Shown here: piece by piece, positions 21,924-35,635 of the stretch
Position numbering within the stretch: position 1 is the stretch's first letter
Layout of the letters: each line of letters begins with the position of its first letter
Origin: Taxawa tesnikishii (nom. ined.)
Lineage: Eukaryota > Ascomycota > Dothideomycetes > Dothideales
Assembly: GCA_030247885.1 (NCBI GenBank)
Contig: JAPDRO010000004.1
Span: forward strand, 558,001-622,000
Direction: 5' to 3'
Length of the DNA: 64,000 bases
The notes under the pieces: generated by a model
Told to the model about the DNA's origin: nothing
Databases searched by the model: none
What the model saw: the letters and a program-made list of their open reading frames with translations, nothing else
Program-made: the position numbers and the translations under genes

Positions 21924-24900
21924 TCAAATCCGCATCCCCTCCATGATAATTTTATACTCCTTCCTCTTCTTCCCTTTCCCACCCCTCTTCTCATCGACCC
22001 TCTTCTTCGCCTCTCCAATCCACTTGGCCAGTCTGGGAAACAGCAGCCTCTCAGCCGCATAACTGCATGCGAAACCTCCGATCGCCAGTACGAAGATGAA
22101 GATCTTGAAACTCCAGGAGAGGTATGTGAGCTCCATGAGGGAGTAAAGCCATTCGGCGGGGTCGAATAGCATGTATGAAGAGATGGAGAGGGCGACCATC
22201 ATCGTGATTACGAAGGGGACTAATCAGTCTTGTTAGCCGCGTGCCGCCTCGTCTTCATTGGGGTGACTGGAGTGGGGGGGGGGGGGGGCGGGAAGGGCGA
22301 AGGCATGAGTGCCTGAATACACGGCATCGGGAAAAAGGTAACCGCAAGGATAGGAGGCCTGCAACTCACGGTTATGACTCATGCTCTGCCGGAACGGTTT
22401 CCCAACACTGAGCACAATAGCACTTAATATATACTGATAACAGCTGACCAGGAACAGCGTCGTGTTCTCCGAGTTTTCCGAGTTCGAGTGTTCCTTGTCC
22501 AGAACCGGTGGCTGGAACCTGCGGCAAGCATCCGTTGTCAGCAACGCTTTTCTCAACGTCCGTTCACCCATCCCAATGTAGTGTTGAAGCAGAGCTTACC
22601 AAGGTTGATACTGCACGACCTTGAACCCGACCGCCTGCACGAGCACACAGATCACAATCTGTCCCAGCAGTGGAGTGAGGACCTTGCGCGACACCAAGCT
22701 CGCTGTCGGCCTCTTGCGGCTCAGCACGGGATACGCGCCCGTCCAGCCCATAAAGATGGCAATCGGCAGAATCAGCGCCAGATCAATATACAAGAATTGA
22801 AAGTCCCCCAGATTGCTTGCACTCGCATACAAAAAGCTGACACTCGTAAACTGAATCGCAGAATACAAGCTCATGTACTTGAAGCAGGAGAAGGAGGTGA
22901 CGAGGGCGGCGCGACCCTCGCGGATGACCTCGGGCACACACGAGATGTCGAAGACGCGGCTGGTGAACGGGGCCGCGACGCTGGCTTCGGCTTCGGAGAG
23001 TGAGATGCCGACGTCCGCGGCTTTGAGGGCGCCGCAGTCGTTTGCGCCGTCGCCACAGAAACCAGCGCAGTAGTCTATGCTCTGCAGCTTTTCGATGAGC
23101 TCGCTTTTTCGTCGGGGGACATGCGCGCGAAGACTTGCCCGCACACGAGCATTTCGCGGAGCACTTTGGGGTTGGCGAAGTCGACGATCCAGCGGAATAC
23201 GTCGCCGCTGACTGCGACGGAGTAGTTGCGCAGATTGGAGACGTCGTAGGGGAGCGAGGAGTCGTGCTCGGCGGGTGGAGGGAGCGGTTTCAGTGTGTTC
23301 TCGTCGAGTTGGTAGATCGGATTGTCCACGCTCTCCCAACTCAGGCGAGAAAGCGGTGTCCGCGCATCACCTTCGAGGAAGTGCGGGACGAAGCAATGCG
23401 CGGATTTGTCGATCAAGCCGCACTCCCTGGCGACGCTGATAGCGGTGAGGATGTTGTCACCCGTGCACATCACAGTGCGGATGTTGGCCTCGTGTAGCTC
23501 GTCTATGATGCCAGCCGTAGTCGGCTTGAGCTTGTTCTCAAAGATGATGAATCCGACGAATTCCAGATCCGACTCTGCTTCTTCGCGCTTCATCTTCTGA
23601 ACCTTTAGCCAATTCAATTTGAAGATGTGCTTCGTGGCGCATCCGATGACACGGAATCCACGGTGTGTGTAGAAGCTCAGCAGTTCTTCGTAATCGGCGG
23701 GGAAGCTGTCCGGACGGCAGATCTCTTTCATGACCTCGGGAGCACCTTTGACGTAGATGTCTCCGCTGGGATCTCCGAACTGGCGAACGATGACGCTAGC
23801 ACGGCGCAGATGAGAGACGAATTCGAAAGACTTGAGCACACCAAGCTCGATCGGACGCTTGCTGTTGGGCGAGCTCTGCTCTTCATCGAGATCGAATTCC
23901 ATACCAGGGGCGGACGCGCAACCGAAGGGGAGAGGGAGTTTTGTTCGTCTTCGTCTGTGGCACCAGTCCTTTCCGAACCTTCTTCGAACTGCCAGCCAGT
24001 GAATTGAAACATCTTCAGATCCAGTGGGTCTCCAATGAATTCATCATCCACAATTCGCAGGGAGTGGCAAGTGGCCATCGTGTACATAATGGCCTTGTTC
24101 GCATTGTAGTCAACGGTCGGGTCACGTTCATAGGTGGCTCCCGGTAACAACGTGGACGATTCGTTGAGAATCTCGCTGAACCGATTCGCGGGCCGTTGGA
24201 CAACACGTACGCCTAGGACATCCAACCCATCCTCCGTCAGTGTCCCTGTCTTATCAAAAGTAATGACATCCAGTTTGCCTCCCACGTTGACTCTCTGAGG
24301 GCTAATGCAGAAAATGAGTTTCTGCTTCAACCGGGAAAGCGCAAAGTTGGTGCCGATTGTTAGAGTCGCTGGAAGTGCAGGCGGTACCACGATGGTGATC
24401 AGATCCAGTGCACGAACGATGATGAGATGCCAGGCAAGGCCGAGACGGACGAAGTTGATGAAAGAAGCGATGAACCCGATCCCTGCAATTCCGGCCATGA
24501 CGGAGATATACCTGAACGAATCGCGGTAGAACTTGAAGCCCGATGGCTTGGGGAAAAGCATGGACCTAACCAACGCGCCCTTGGTTGTGTTAAAACCAGT
24601 GCGGACAACGAGCGCCAATGCCGCTGCTTCGTCGCTCTTGTCGTCTTGCGGCTTGCGTGCTCGGATGATCTTGGTACCGCTGAACAAGAAATGCCTCGCG
24701 ACTTCCGGATGCATGGATGAAGCGCTAAGGTTGAGCAGTTCCAGGGACTCGTCGGTGGCAGGTGTCTTCGAAACAGGAACCGATTCTCCAGTAAGCATAC
24801 TCTCGTTGACAATGCAATCACCCGAGAGAAGAAAGCTGTCGCATGGGAATTGCGTGAGGCTCGGATCAGTGACCTCGTAGACGTCTCCAGGCACAAGGTC

Positions 24901-26341
24901 GCCGGACTCCACATACCGCCAAAATCCATTGCGCAGGACTCGGATGTCGCATTCGAAGCGGGAAATCTCTCGTAGACGTTTCATCGTCGCCTTGGTCTCG
25001 ATGAGTGTCGACGCAATACTGGCCACGGAGATGATGAAAATGCAGGCCGCGTAGTAGTAGTACTCATCCACAGACCACAGGAACAAACTGGCTATCTGGA
25101 ATATGTAGAATGGATGCAGCGCTTCATCAACAAGGAGTTGCCCAGTGCTCTTCTGTTCGATGTCGATAACATTTTTGCCGAAGATGCGCTCACGCTTCTC
25201 TTGCTCCTCGCCATCGAGGCCAGCACGAACCGAAACCACGTCGGTCCATGCGGGATCTTTCCAGGTATTCCCGAGCACAAACTTGTCCTTCAGAGGATGG
25301 AAGCAGAAGCGGATATACCTGTAATCCAGTATCCGGAGCTCATCCATGATGGGGTCATCATACTCGTCATACTCGCGAAGCTTTCGCCTGTTCTGATTAC
25401 CAAAGACAGATGACAATGGTTCACCGAATTCTTGCTTGTTCAGGTTTTGGACGACCATCTCGTTCCACTGGTTCTCGATGACGACCCAGTCGCAGATGCT
25501 GAGCGGTGTCGCCTTGCCGATCAGTTTTACATGCCAACGGGGAAGCCATCTGAACAGTAAGTATCCGATACCCAAGGTCAGGATGCAGATCGTGACATAA
25601 ACTGCGAATCCGACCATCGAGTTCTTGAATCCAGCGACCACAATCGTCATATCCTCCGTCTGGATGTAAATCTTCTGGCTCATGCGGGTACCATGCATGT
25701 AGCCGCTACGGTCTGTATCTGTGGAGGCCTGACGACGGAGCAGTGGGCTTTCTGCAGAGGTCCTTGAGCTCCTCGAGCCCCTAGAGTAGCCAGAGGATTT
25801 GCGACTCTTAATTGAAGGCCGAACGGAAGGACGGCGCTCATTGCTTTCCAGATCAGCATCGGGCTCTGCATATCCATTCATGTCCTCTCCATCTGCCAAT
25901 CCGTCACCAAGATCCATCTCGTCTTCTTCATCAATCAGAGCTTCTTCATCATTGTACTCCTCCGAGTCAGCATCCCGGTCCTCCTCGTAGTATGTAAAAC
26001 TCGTGGTGGAACCCGCGCGCGATCTGCGATGCCCAAAGGTGCTGGTAGCAGTGGGAACGCTCTCTGCCATAGGTCCTGAGAACATCTGCACACGCGTTTT
26101 AGCTTCTGACCCTTGTAATTGAGGACGTTCCAGCAGACCTCATCTTGTGCCATCTCCACGTCGGTGATGAAGCTAGCCCTACACGACGTGAGCGAAGACT
26201 CATGGCAACATCAGGCCCAGCCTACTGGCTCATGTTCGACTCCCGCCGATACATGGCGGCGCGCCGTCGTCGGGGAGAGGCTCCTCCATCCATGAAGGAT
26301 GACCTTCGGCTGTCCATTGGAGATCGCGAGTCGTCCGCCAT
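21924..26341 (-). CDS. P5-type cation-transporting ATPase (YPK9/ATP13A2-like)
   Basis: Large P-type ATPase of the P5B class; relatives (yeast Ypk9, human ATP13A2) sit in vacuole or lysosome membranes and export polyamines or handle metals. A first exon from the ATG at 26341 ([20 protein letters not shown]) is joined by an intron to a small exon reading [13 protein letters not shown], then by another to [20 protein letters not shown]. The core shows TGES, the class signature [20 protein letters not shown], the phosphorylation site DKTGTLT, and [20 protein letters not shown]. The C-terminal membrane helices lie in two further exons. The frame changes twice: in the run at 23907-23910 (before MEFDLDEEQ) and at the T5 run 23105-23109 (A5 in the m[16 protein letters not shown]). 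Each is explained by one missing base. Confidence 0.93.
22274..22288 (+). repeat. G15 mononucleotide tract
   Basis: Fifteen consecutive G residues on the plus strand, C15 in the transcript, inside a 3' intron of the P5-type ATPase gene. It is by far the longest homopolymer in the gene-rich part of the window and a likely polymorphic or sequencing-error site. Confidence 0.9.
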
Positions 26342-27382
26342 TGTTGCGCGCCGGCAGTGAGCAGTTAGTCGTGTTTCAGATGGTCACCATCCTAAGCAGG
26401 AAAAAGGTCACGCTGCTGGGAAAACGCGAGAAGTCGAAACACGATGGGTCAAGTTGAGTTTGCGAGGCTTGAACGACATCAAAGTTCAAATGCGCACAAG
26501 CCCACCAATGACGATGCTCAGCAGATTGTCCCGCAGAGGCAAACGTTTATCTTCATTCTGGAGAAACAGCCGTATGATACCACACATCAGCAACCACCTT
26601 CATTCACACAAGAGACAGAAGAGACAACGTCAGAGCCTGAAGGGCGCTCAACCCCGCGAGTAAACAACGACCGCTGGTTGTGGGTTACAATCCACTTCCC
26701 TTTCGAGCTTCCTCACAGCGTATAGCATCTTAAGATCTTTTCCTGTACCTTGGGAGGTAGACCGTCCGCTCTACTAGAACCGAGAGTTCAACCGATGATT
26801 AACGGTTCCGCGCCCAGTTGTATGCGAAGCGACAATAATTGAAAGACACACAAGTGGATGCGAGCGCGGTGCGGGCGACGCACAACTGAAACCGTGAAGC
26901 GGTGCCGAGTGCAGTGCCAGCATTCCTCAGGAAGAGGTTAGAATTGCGTACATTGCACATGGCGCCTGGCTGTGTCTGTTGGAAGCGAGAGTGAGAGGCA
27001 TTTCTGATCACTTACAAGTCGTTTACTGCAAGGGTCAGAAGTGTTCTGTACGTGCCGCATCGAGCGAAAGATAGAATGACATAATGCAGCATTGCAGAAT
27101 TCACACGTACTGCAAGGATTGCACTACACAGGAGTGGACCGGCACATGTTGTTTTTGACACACTGAAATTGTTTCGTTGATAGAGGGCAAAGCTATAACA
27201 TGCTCCCGCACCTCCCTTCCCGGATTTTTGAAACGCCTCCCCAAGTACGCTCATGCAGGAACAACCGGTGCAACGATCGCAATGATACCGCAGCCGGATG
27301 AAGAGTGACAACCTCAATTCCCGAAGCACCTTCCCGTCTGTCAACGTTGCATCGTCATCCACCCACTTGGATATCAGGGCAT
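26342..27382. other. Intergenic region, no gene seen
   Basis: This 1 kb runs between the ATPase start and the end of the eL33 gene. A 93-codon ATG-led frame at 26444 has no recognisable content and ends in random sequence. Nothing else is seen. Confidence 0.5.
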
Positions 27383-28218
27383 TTAGATGGAAGATGGGTA
27401 CAACATGATGCGGACGGTCGCGCCGAAAGACTTTGGCGGGAGGTTGTTGCGGAACTGTGCCCTCACGACGCCGGAGTTGCCTGTATTAAGCCATCAGCAT
27501 CGCGCCTGTGTAGCCCTTTCGAGCGATTTATGTATCTGTGTATCGTACCGTGTGGACGAGTGACCTTGCCCCACATGACCCGGATCTTGGAACCCCGGAC
27601 CTCAGACTTTGCGCGGTAGACGAATGCGACTCTCTTGCCAAGGTAGAAGTTGGCGGCCTTCTGGTCGTCGACACCCTCAATCTTGATCAGGCTGGTGTTG
27701 GGGTTGGTGTTCCTCTTGCCACGCTGGTAGGACAGGTGCTTGCCCTGCAGAAAGATGTACCGTTAGTCTCGTGTGCCTTTGCGTGTGCGCTGCCAGCTTC
27801 GTCATTCCACCTCCTGCGACGCAGTCGAAAAGCTCCGTGATGTTACGGATCGAGATTCCTGTAAAAGGTGGATTGGTTCATTCCGTGGCGCTTTGGATAT
27901 TCGAAGAGAACAATGCAGCCGTCCGTGGTACCGTGTATTCCAACTTTGACGGCCGTATCAAGTCTTTGTCGTCCTCCTCAAGGGTGCCTTCCAGTCCTTC
28001 TGTCCTTCGTTCAGATCCCCTCAAACGTGTTCCTTGTCATGACGTAGGCAGTGTGTCGTCTCGTGCGTTTCATCCAGTCCGCTGCGTCCATGTTTCCACC
28101 AGATTGCCGGCTACCAGAGGAAATTTACGTACCTTGACGTCTATCGCAGTGTTAGCGGTGTTCCGTATTGCGACTATGCGTTTTACTCACAGAGACGGTG
28201 ACCTTGCTCGGACGGCAT
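27383..28218 (-). CDS. RPL33: 60S ribosomal protein eL33 (RPL33/L35a)
   Basis: Large-subunit ribosomal protein eL33, 109 residues. Four exons: 28218-28191 (28 nt), 28140-28133 (8 nt), 27744-27549 and 27480-27383. Introns are 50, 388 and 68 nt. Spliced, the start reads [20 protein letters not shown], the standard fungal eL33 N-terminus. The body has [20 protein letters not shown] and the end is [14 protein letters not shown]. The eight-base second exon (ACGTCAAG) encodes only the last two bases of a Tyr codon plus Val-Lys. It is flanked by a TAG acceptor and a GTACGT donor and is required to keep frame. The long second intron and a very short exon near the start are in keeping with intron-rich 5' ends of ribosomal protein genes. 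No frame break is present. Confidence 0.95.
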
Positions 28219-29719
28219 TTTTGCAACTGGGTGGTTGGGCGTGGAAAGAAACGGGGGTCGTCGTCGTAAAAGTTGTCGTTGGTCGCTATCAAATCTCGAA
28301 GTTCTTCGAGCGCACAAAGCTGAATTCGAGGTCTTGGCAAGAGTGTGCAGGGACGGCGAATCCCGAAGCCGGGGTTCGGCCGTGGGTGGCTAAGGTAACA
28401 GATTCAGATGGGACGGACGATGGAGACACAGTTGAACTCGCACGCTTTGCGATGTTATAGATCTGCAAAGCCTTGACTCTAGACCTTCCAGCTTGAAGGA
28501 ATCTCACGTTTACTTGGATGTTCACACTGAGCACGACGCCACTTGGTGCACGTCGGTACGAAGATCGCGAGGGCACGGCATGGATAGTACGAGCAGGACT
28601 CGACATCTCTTGGGATCACAGGAAACATATCGTTGCGTGTTCTCTCATGTCAAGCAAGCTACGCAATTGAATGTCATATTTTGTTGTTGACAGATCCGAC
28701 TTCAAGAAGAGATGCTCTGCGGACGCACTTTACCCGCCCTTAGCGTCGCCTCAAAAATCTCCGAAAGCCTTTCTCCGACGGACGCGTGCCATGCTTCAGT
28801 CTGCCGCAAGCTTCCGCTTGCCAGGTTCATGTAATTACTGACCTCTCTTCTCTGGTTTACCGTGAAGGCAGTTCCAGGTGCAAGTGTTCATGATGGCTTG
28901 GCTTCACTTATGTGGGAGACGGCAGTGCAAACGATTCATGCATCAATGAGCACTACATGTGGTAGCGTTCGGCTTCTGCTTTCTGCACGGTCCATAGTGT
29001 AAACACACCGAGTACATCCCATCCCGCCTCCGCCTCGTGTGCGGCCGCTCGTGCAGGTGGTGCCTGGGACGACAGCTGAGCGGTGTCGCGGTTTTTATGT
29101 ACGCAGAACTCCGTCTGGTCACCCGGAGTGTCTCGGCGTCAATTCTTCCACCGGCGGCTAAGTTGTCTAACTAAGCATCCCAGCGGAAATACAAAACAGT
29201 GAGGACAGATAAGCTCCTCGCTCCTCGCTCCTCGCTCCTCGCTGCATCGGACTTAACTATCGGCGAGCGTGTCAGTGGGACTTCCCCGGCTTTGGCTTTT
29301 GAGAGCTGTCGTGTCCGGGTTAGTCAAGCCAGTAATCGCTGACTGATTGCGCGTGCACACGTCGAGGTGTTCGGTAGTATAACAGAACGATGTACATATA
29401 CCGTCGCGCTGCTCGATTTATCCAGACGCCTGTTGTCCCGCTGCGTGCAAGGTTGCGCCGTTTCGACCTCTTTCTGACAGTCTGTGACGTGATAGCAGAA
29501 GCCGCCGCAGAAAGCCCCGCCAAAGTCGTGAAGGAGAGCACATCCCACCCGCTAGCCTCTTACAGCCCGCTACGGCCTCCGGACATTCACCTCAACCATT
29601 ATATTTGGCGTTTCGTCGCAGCAACCCCCCGACCCACTGCCCTTTCAGTATCAATTGACTTCTTTGACGTGATACCCTCGAATACTCCCCACGTCAGTTC
29701 CTCCCAAACTACACACACA
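28219..29719. other. Divergent promoter region of eL33 and G6PD
   Basis: This 1.5 kb separates two strongly expressed housekeeping genes transcribed away from each other. It holds pyrimidine-rich tracts and a GCTCCTC repeat (29213-29240). Short frames show no family resemblance. Confidence 0.55.
29213..29240 (+). repeat. Four-copy GCTCCTC tandem repeat
   Basis: Four exact 7-bp units in tandem, about 480 bp upstream of the G6PD ATG. The unit length is unusual for a simple repeat. It is likely polymorphic. Confidence 0.85.
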
Positions 29720-31762
<2,043 letters not shown>

Positions 31763-32621
31763 CTTCGGGGCAAGCTCTAAAGAATCGTGTGATTTGAAAA
31801 GCGCAAAGGACCAAGTTTTGGCGTCTGGGATAATAGAAAGCAGTTGGGGGCATGTCACAACCTAGCGCTTTTATCAAGTGTCCTGCACGGAAGTGGGATA
31901 AGGGACGCAATGGGCGATGTCATGTGAACATAGATGGATGAGACGAAATTCGAACCTACATGACCATGACCTGCTGATCTGAGGCGCGGGATTGGACTTT
32001 GTGTGCTGCTATATGCGTACTCGACTTGTTTCTTGGTAGTTTTCTATTCTTGGACACGGCCATAGCGAGTTTCCGGGGTGTCCATCGACGGCCGCAATCG
32101 AGTCGCAGCAACGCAACGCAACGCAACGCAACGCAACGCGCGTCATTCGGTGAATGTCAAGTCGCGTGTCTTCATACATGCTATCGAGAGTCCCTTCTCC
32201 AATCGATCCGCCCTTCGTGTTTGGACAACTGTAAACAAGAGACAATCGATACGAGACGCGTACGGATCTGCAGGGTAGCCCGTGCTGCCATGCTGCATCG
32301 CGCTCGCACCTTACTTGACCTCTCCCTCCCCCTCCACACGACGTTCTGGACTCCATCTGTACTGGCGAGGTTCCTTACGTTGCAAGATTCTCCGTACCTA
32401 CCCAGGATCATAAGAGCTAGAGAGCTCTGTGTAGGAGTGCCTTTGGTCAAAAGGATCAGCATAACGAGCGCAGACTTGAGACAACTGACGCAGGGGTTAC
32501 TCGAGCCAGCAGGAGCAGGAGTAGGACCGGATACAACCAGCCCGCCGTCAGGAAGGCAACCGGCATTGGGTGCAACACTACTGGCGCGGGTCGACAAAAC
32601 TGAAGGGTTGGCGGAAGCATC
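31763..32621. other. Intergenic region with GCAAC repeat
   Basis: This 0.86 kb runs between the G6PD stop and the transporter start. It carries a tandem GCAAC pentamer (about six copies, 32108-32138). No coding segment or RNA gene is recognised. Confidence 0.6.
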
Positions 32622-35146
32622 ATGGCGTCCCAATCGGCGCAATGGGTCGGACTCCCACACATCAAAGGCTCGACAGAGTCCTTACGCATGGCCCTGCTCA
32701 CTTGCAGTTTGATCGGTTTACAGTACGTGCCTCCCTTCTTCACCCGTTCCATTCTCTCCCCACCCGGTCTGTGCGAGCGTAGCTCCACGCTCGCATACCT
32801 CTACCCAGTAATTCAGCTGAGTGCGAGCGCGATACCACCTGGCGTCCTGTCCGGATACAAGGGTTAGAGCTGGCCCGTGTGCTAGGGATGGTCTAAGATG
32901 CCTCTACTGTGCATACCGATGGCTCCTGAGCGCCATGCGACCATCCTCGTCCTGTGTTGAATACAACTGGGCCCCGCCCGCTCTCTGTGTGCTATGCGAT
33001 TGCTTACCGCACTCACCACTGTTCCCAACACACCCACTACACTCACTTGTTCATACGCCGCTTACGCCTCGCTAACGCTCACGCGAACAGATTCACCTGG
33101 GGCACCGAGATGACCTACTGCACCCCCTACCTCCTGCAACTCGGCCTTTCCAAAGCCAAACTCAGCCTCGTCTGGATCGCCGGCCCACTCTCCGGGCTAG
33201 TCATGCAGCCCATCGTCGGTGTGCTCGCGGACAAGAGCAAGAGTAAATGGGGTAGAAGACGACCGGTGATGATTGGTGGGACGGCGATCGTGAGTGTGTG
33301 TTTGTTGGTGCTCGGGTGGACGGGCGAGATTGTGGGGGCGTTCGTGACGGATGTAGAAGTGGTGAGTGCGATCTTCGTAACTCCAAACGTTGTCTTGGGG
33401 GAAGAGGGGAAAGGAGATAGGAGAGCCAGCAAGGTTGGAAGGGTTAGGACTGATCTGGCACGGAATGTTGAAAACGGAAAGAAAGCTGGCGCGGAGATAC
33501 AACCGGGCTCGGCGATACAAGTGGCGCTGGGCCAGAGGAGTTGAAGGTGAAGGATCAGAAGCTGATGGCAAGTCACACAGAAACGAGAAGCCACAATTGT
33601 GCTTGCCGTGCTGAGCATCTACGCGCTCGATTTCGCCATCAACGCCGTGCAGGCAAGTTGCCGCAGTCTCATCGTCGACACGCTTCCGATTCCGAAACAG
33701 CAGCTGGGCAGCGCTTGGGGTGAGTAAATTGCGATTCAAAGGCGTGCAGGAGAGGGGTTCTGAGTTGATGAAGCCAGTAGGATGGTCAGCATCGGCCATT
33801 TGATCTCGTATGGCGCCGGCGCACTGGATTTGGGTCTCATCTTCGGCACTCTAATCGGGAACACGCAGTTCAAACAGCTCGTGGTCATTGCTGCGTTCGC
33901 GCTGATCGTTGCGGTCGGAGTCACCTCGTGGGCGACCGAGGAGCGCGTGCTAATTTCTGACGGGTGGGTGGCAGTTTGGCTTGCTTGCGTGCTGAAAGAC
34001 TGACAGCTTTCTGCAGCAAGGAAGGGCAAGGCAACGATGGCGTTCTCGCCATGCTATTGCAGATCTTCAAAACCACTCGCCATCTCCCCAATCGCATCCA
34101 AGCGATTTGCTGGATCAATTCTGGTCGTGGATCGGTACCTTCTCCCACTCCCTCCCCTTTCCTTGTGCTTTGCGCTCAGTTACGGACTAATCAAACCCCC
34201 GTAGGCTGGTTCCCCTTCCTTTTCTACAGCACCACCTGGATTGGCGAAACTTACCTCCGCTACGACGCTCCAGCCGAAGTACGAGATTCGAAGGATGCTC
34301 TCGCCTCCATCGGCCGCGTCGGCTCCCTCTCCCTTATCGTCTTCTCCATTGTTACAGCCGTCGGCTCTTTCGGCCTCCCTGGCTCGTCCGCTCCGCTGAA
34401 GACGATGAAAAGCGTAACCGCTTCACCCCGCGCCCGCCCCCGGGCTAGGCCCGATGGCCAAGCTAATGCAGAAGGGAAAGCCGAGCTTGTTGACGGCGTG
34501 GATTGTCAGTCATTTCATGTTCGCGGGCGCCATGGTCTTCGCGCCGTTTGCGAGAAGTGTTAGATTTGCTACGTTTTTAGTCGCGATTTGTGGAATGTGA
34601 GTTGTGTTGCTGGGGTTTACCTTTCCCCCACTGAGACAGGAACGCGTGGGGCGGCTGACGCATTGTAGACCGTGGGCACTAGCCTGCTGGGCCCCCATGG
34701 CCTTCATGGGCGTCGAAATCAATCGTCTAGGCGGCGGCAACGCGTCCCTCCCCACCTCTGTACGCAACAGCAATCAATACCAGCGCGTTCCCGACACGGC
34801 CATTGAACTTGAGATGGAGCCCGCTGTGCTGCACCTCCACCACGACGTCGGCACCGACCCCTCCGACGCCTCCTCTACAGGTGAATTGGCGGGCACGTAT
34901 CTGGGGATTCTAAATTTGTACACCACGCTCCCGCAGTTCGTGGCCACAGGCATCAGTGCGGTGGTGTTTGCGATATTGGAGCCTGGGAAGAGCCCGGAGC
35001 TGGCGAAGGATGCGCATCCGGATGAACATCACGGCACCGATGGGCCGAATGCTATTGCGGTGTGTTTGTTCATTGGGGCGTTGAGCAGTGTTGGAGCGGC
35101 GTACGCGACGAGGAGGCTACAAGACATGTATAGGAGGGACGGATAA
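32622..35146 (+). CDS. Sucrose-transporter-like MFS/GPH sugar:proton symporter
   Basis: Twelve-helix sugar carrier of the SUT/SLC45-like glycoside-pentoside-hexuronide group, probably in the plasma membrane. The start reads SLRMALLTCSLIGLQ, joined by a 368-nt intron (32723-33090) to FTWGTEMTYCTPYLLQLGLS. The signature GVLADKSKSKWGRRRPVMIG follows, then SLIVDTLPIPKQQLGSAW and, late in the gene, PWALACWAPMAFMGVEINRL. A long hydrophilic loop is near 34740-34900. Several short introns divide it. Near 34393 and 34442 the frame changes twice: an acidic segment EDDEKRNRFTPRPPP and then PMAKLMQKGKPSLLTAW can both be read if one base is missing at each place. The specific sugar cannot be told from sequence. 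Confidence 0.87.
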
Positions 35147-35635
35147 TGGAATGGTGGGACGATGGGGCTGTACGAGGCACGATGTACGATGTGAATCAAA
35201 TGAGAAAGCGAGAATGAGAGCCCTTTTTGGAGACCGATGCATTGTTTGGCACAGCTGATGCGGCCAGTATTGCAACATGAAGCTCCAGACTCATAGCAGG
35301 CTCGGGGTATGCAGAGAGTTGGAACAACTTGTATAAGGAAGGAGAGGATGCAGGTAGGAAGCCAGCTCGCAGTTGTCCTTGCAGAACCAGGCTACTGGGA
35401 GCGGCGAAATGTAGCAAGACTCAGAATCGCAAATGTGATGACAGCTACACTACAGAGATCAAGAGATCGCTTGGCGTTGAACGGTTTCCAACACACGCCA
35501 GTAGAGCTCAAATTCGAGGCAATATTCTGGCAGCAAGCACGTCACTCTCTTCCTCAGCACATACTCTACTCCGCGCTACGTCAGCAGAACAGCCAAGGAG
35601 GTATCTGTCCACCGGCGGTCAACCCTTCAAGCGCG
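35147..35635. other. Intergenic region between convergent genes
   Basis: Short 3'-to-3' gap between the transporter and a P450 gene. No recognisable feature. Confidence 0.5.

Noticed and set aside
27745-28132. Box C/D snoRNA in the long eL33 intron
   Set aside because: Weak C-like and D-like boxes occur, but no terminal stem or convincing guide element is seen.
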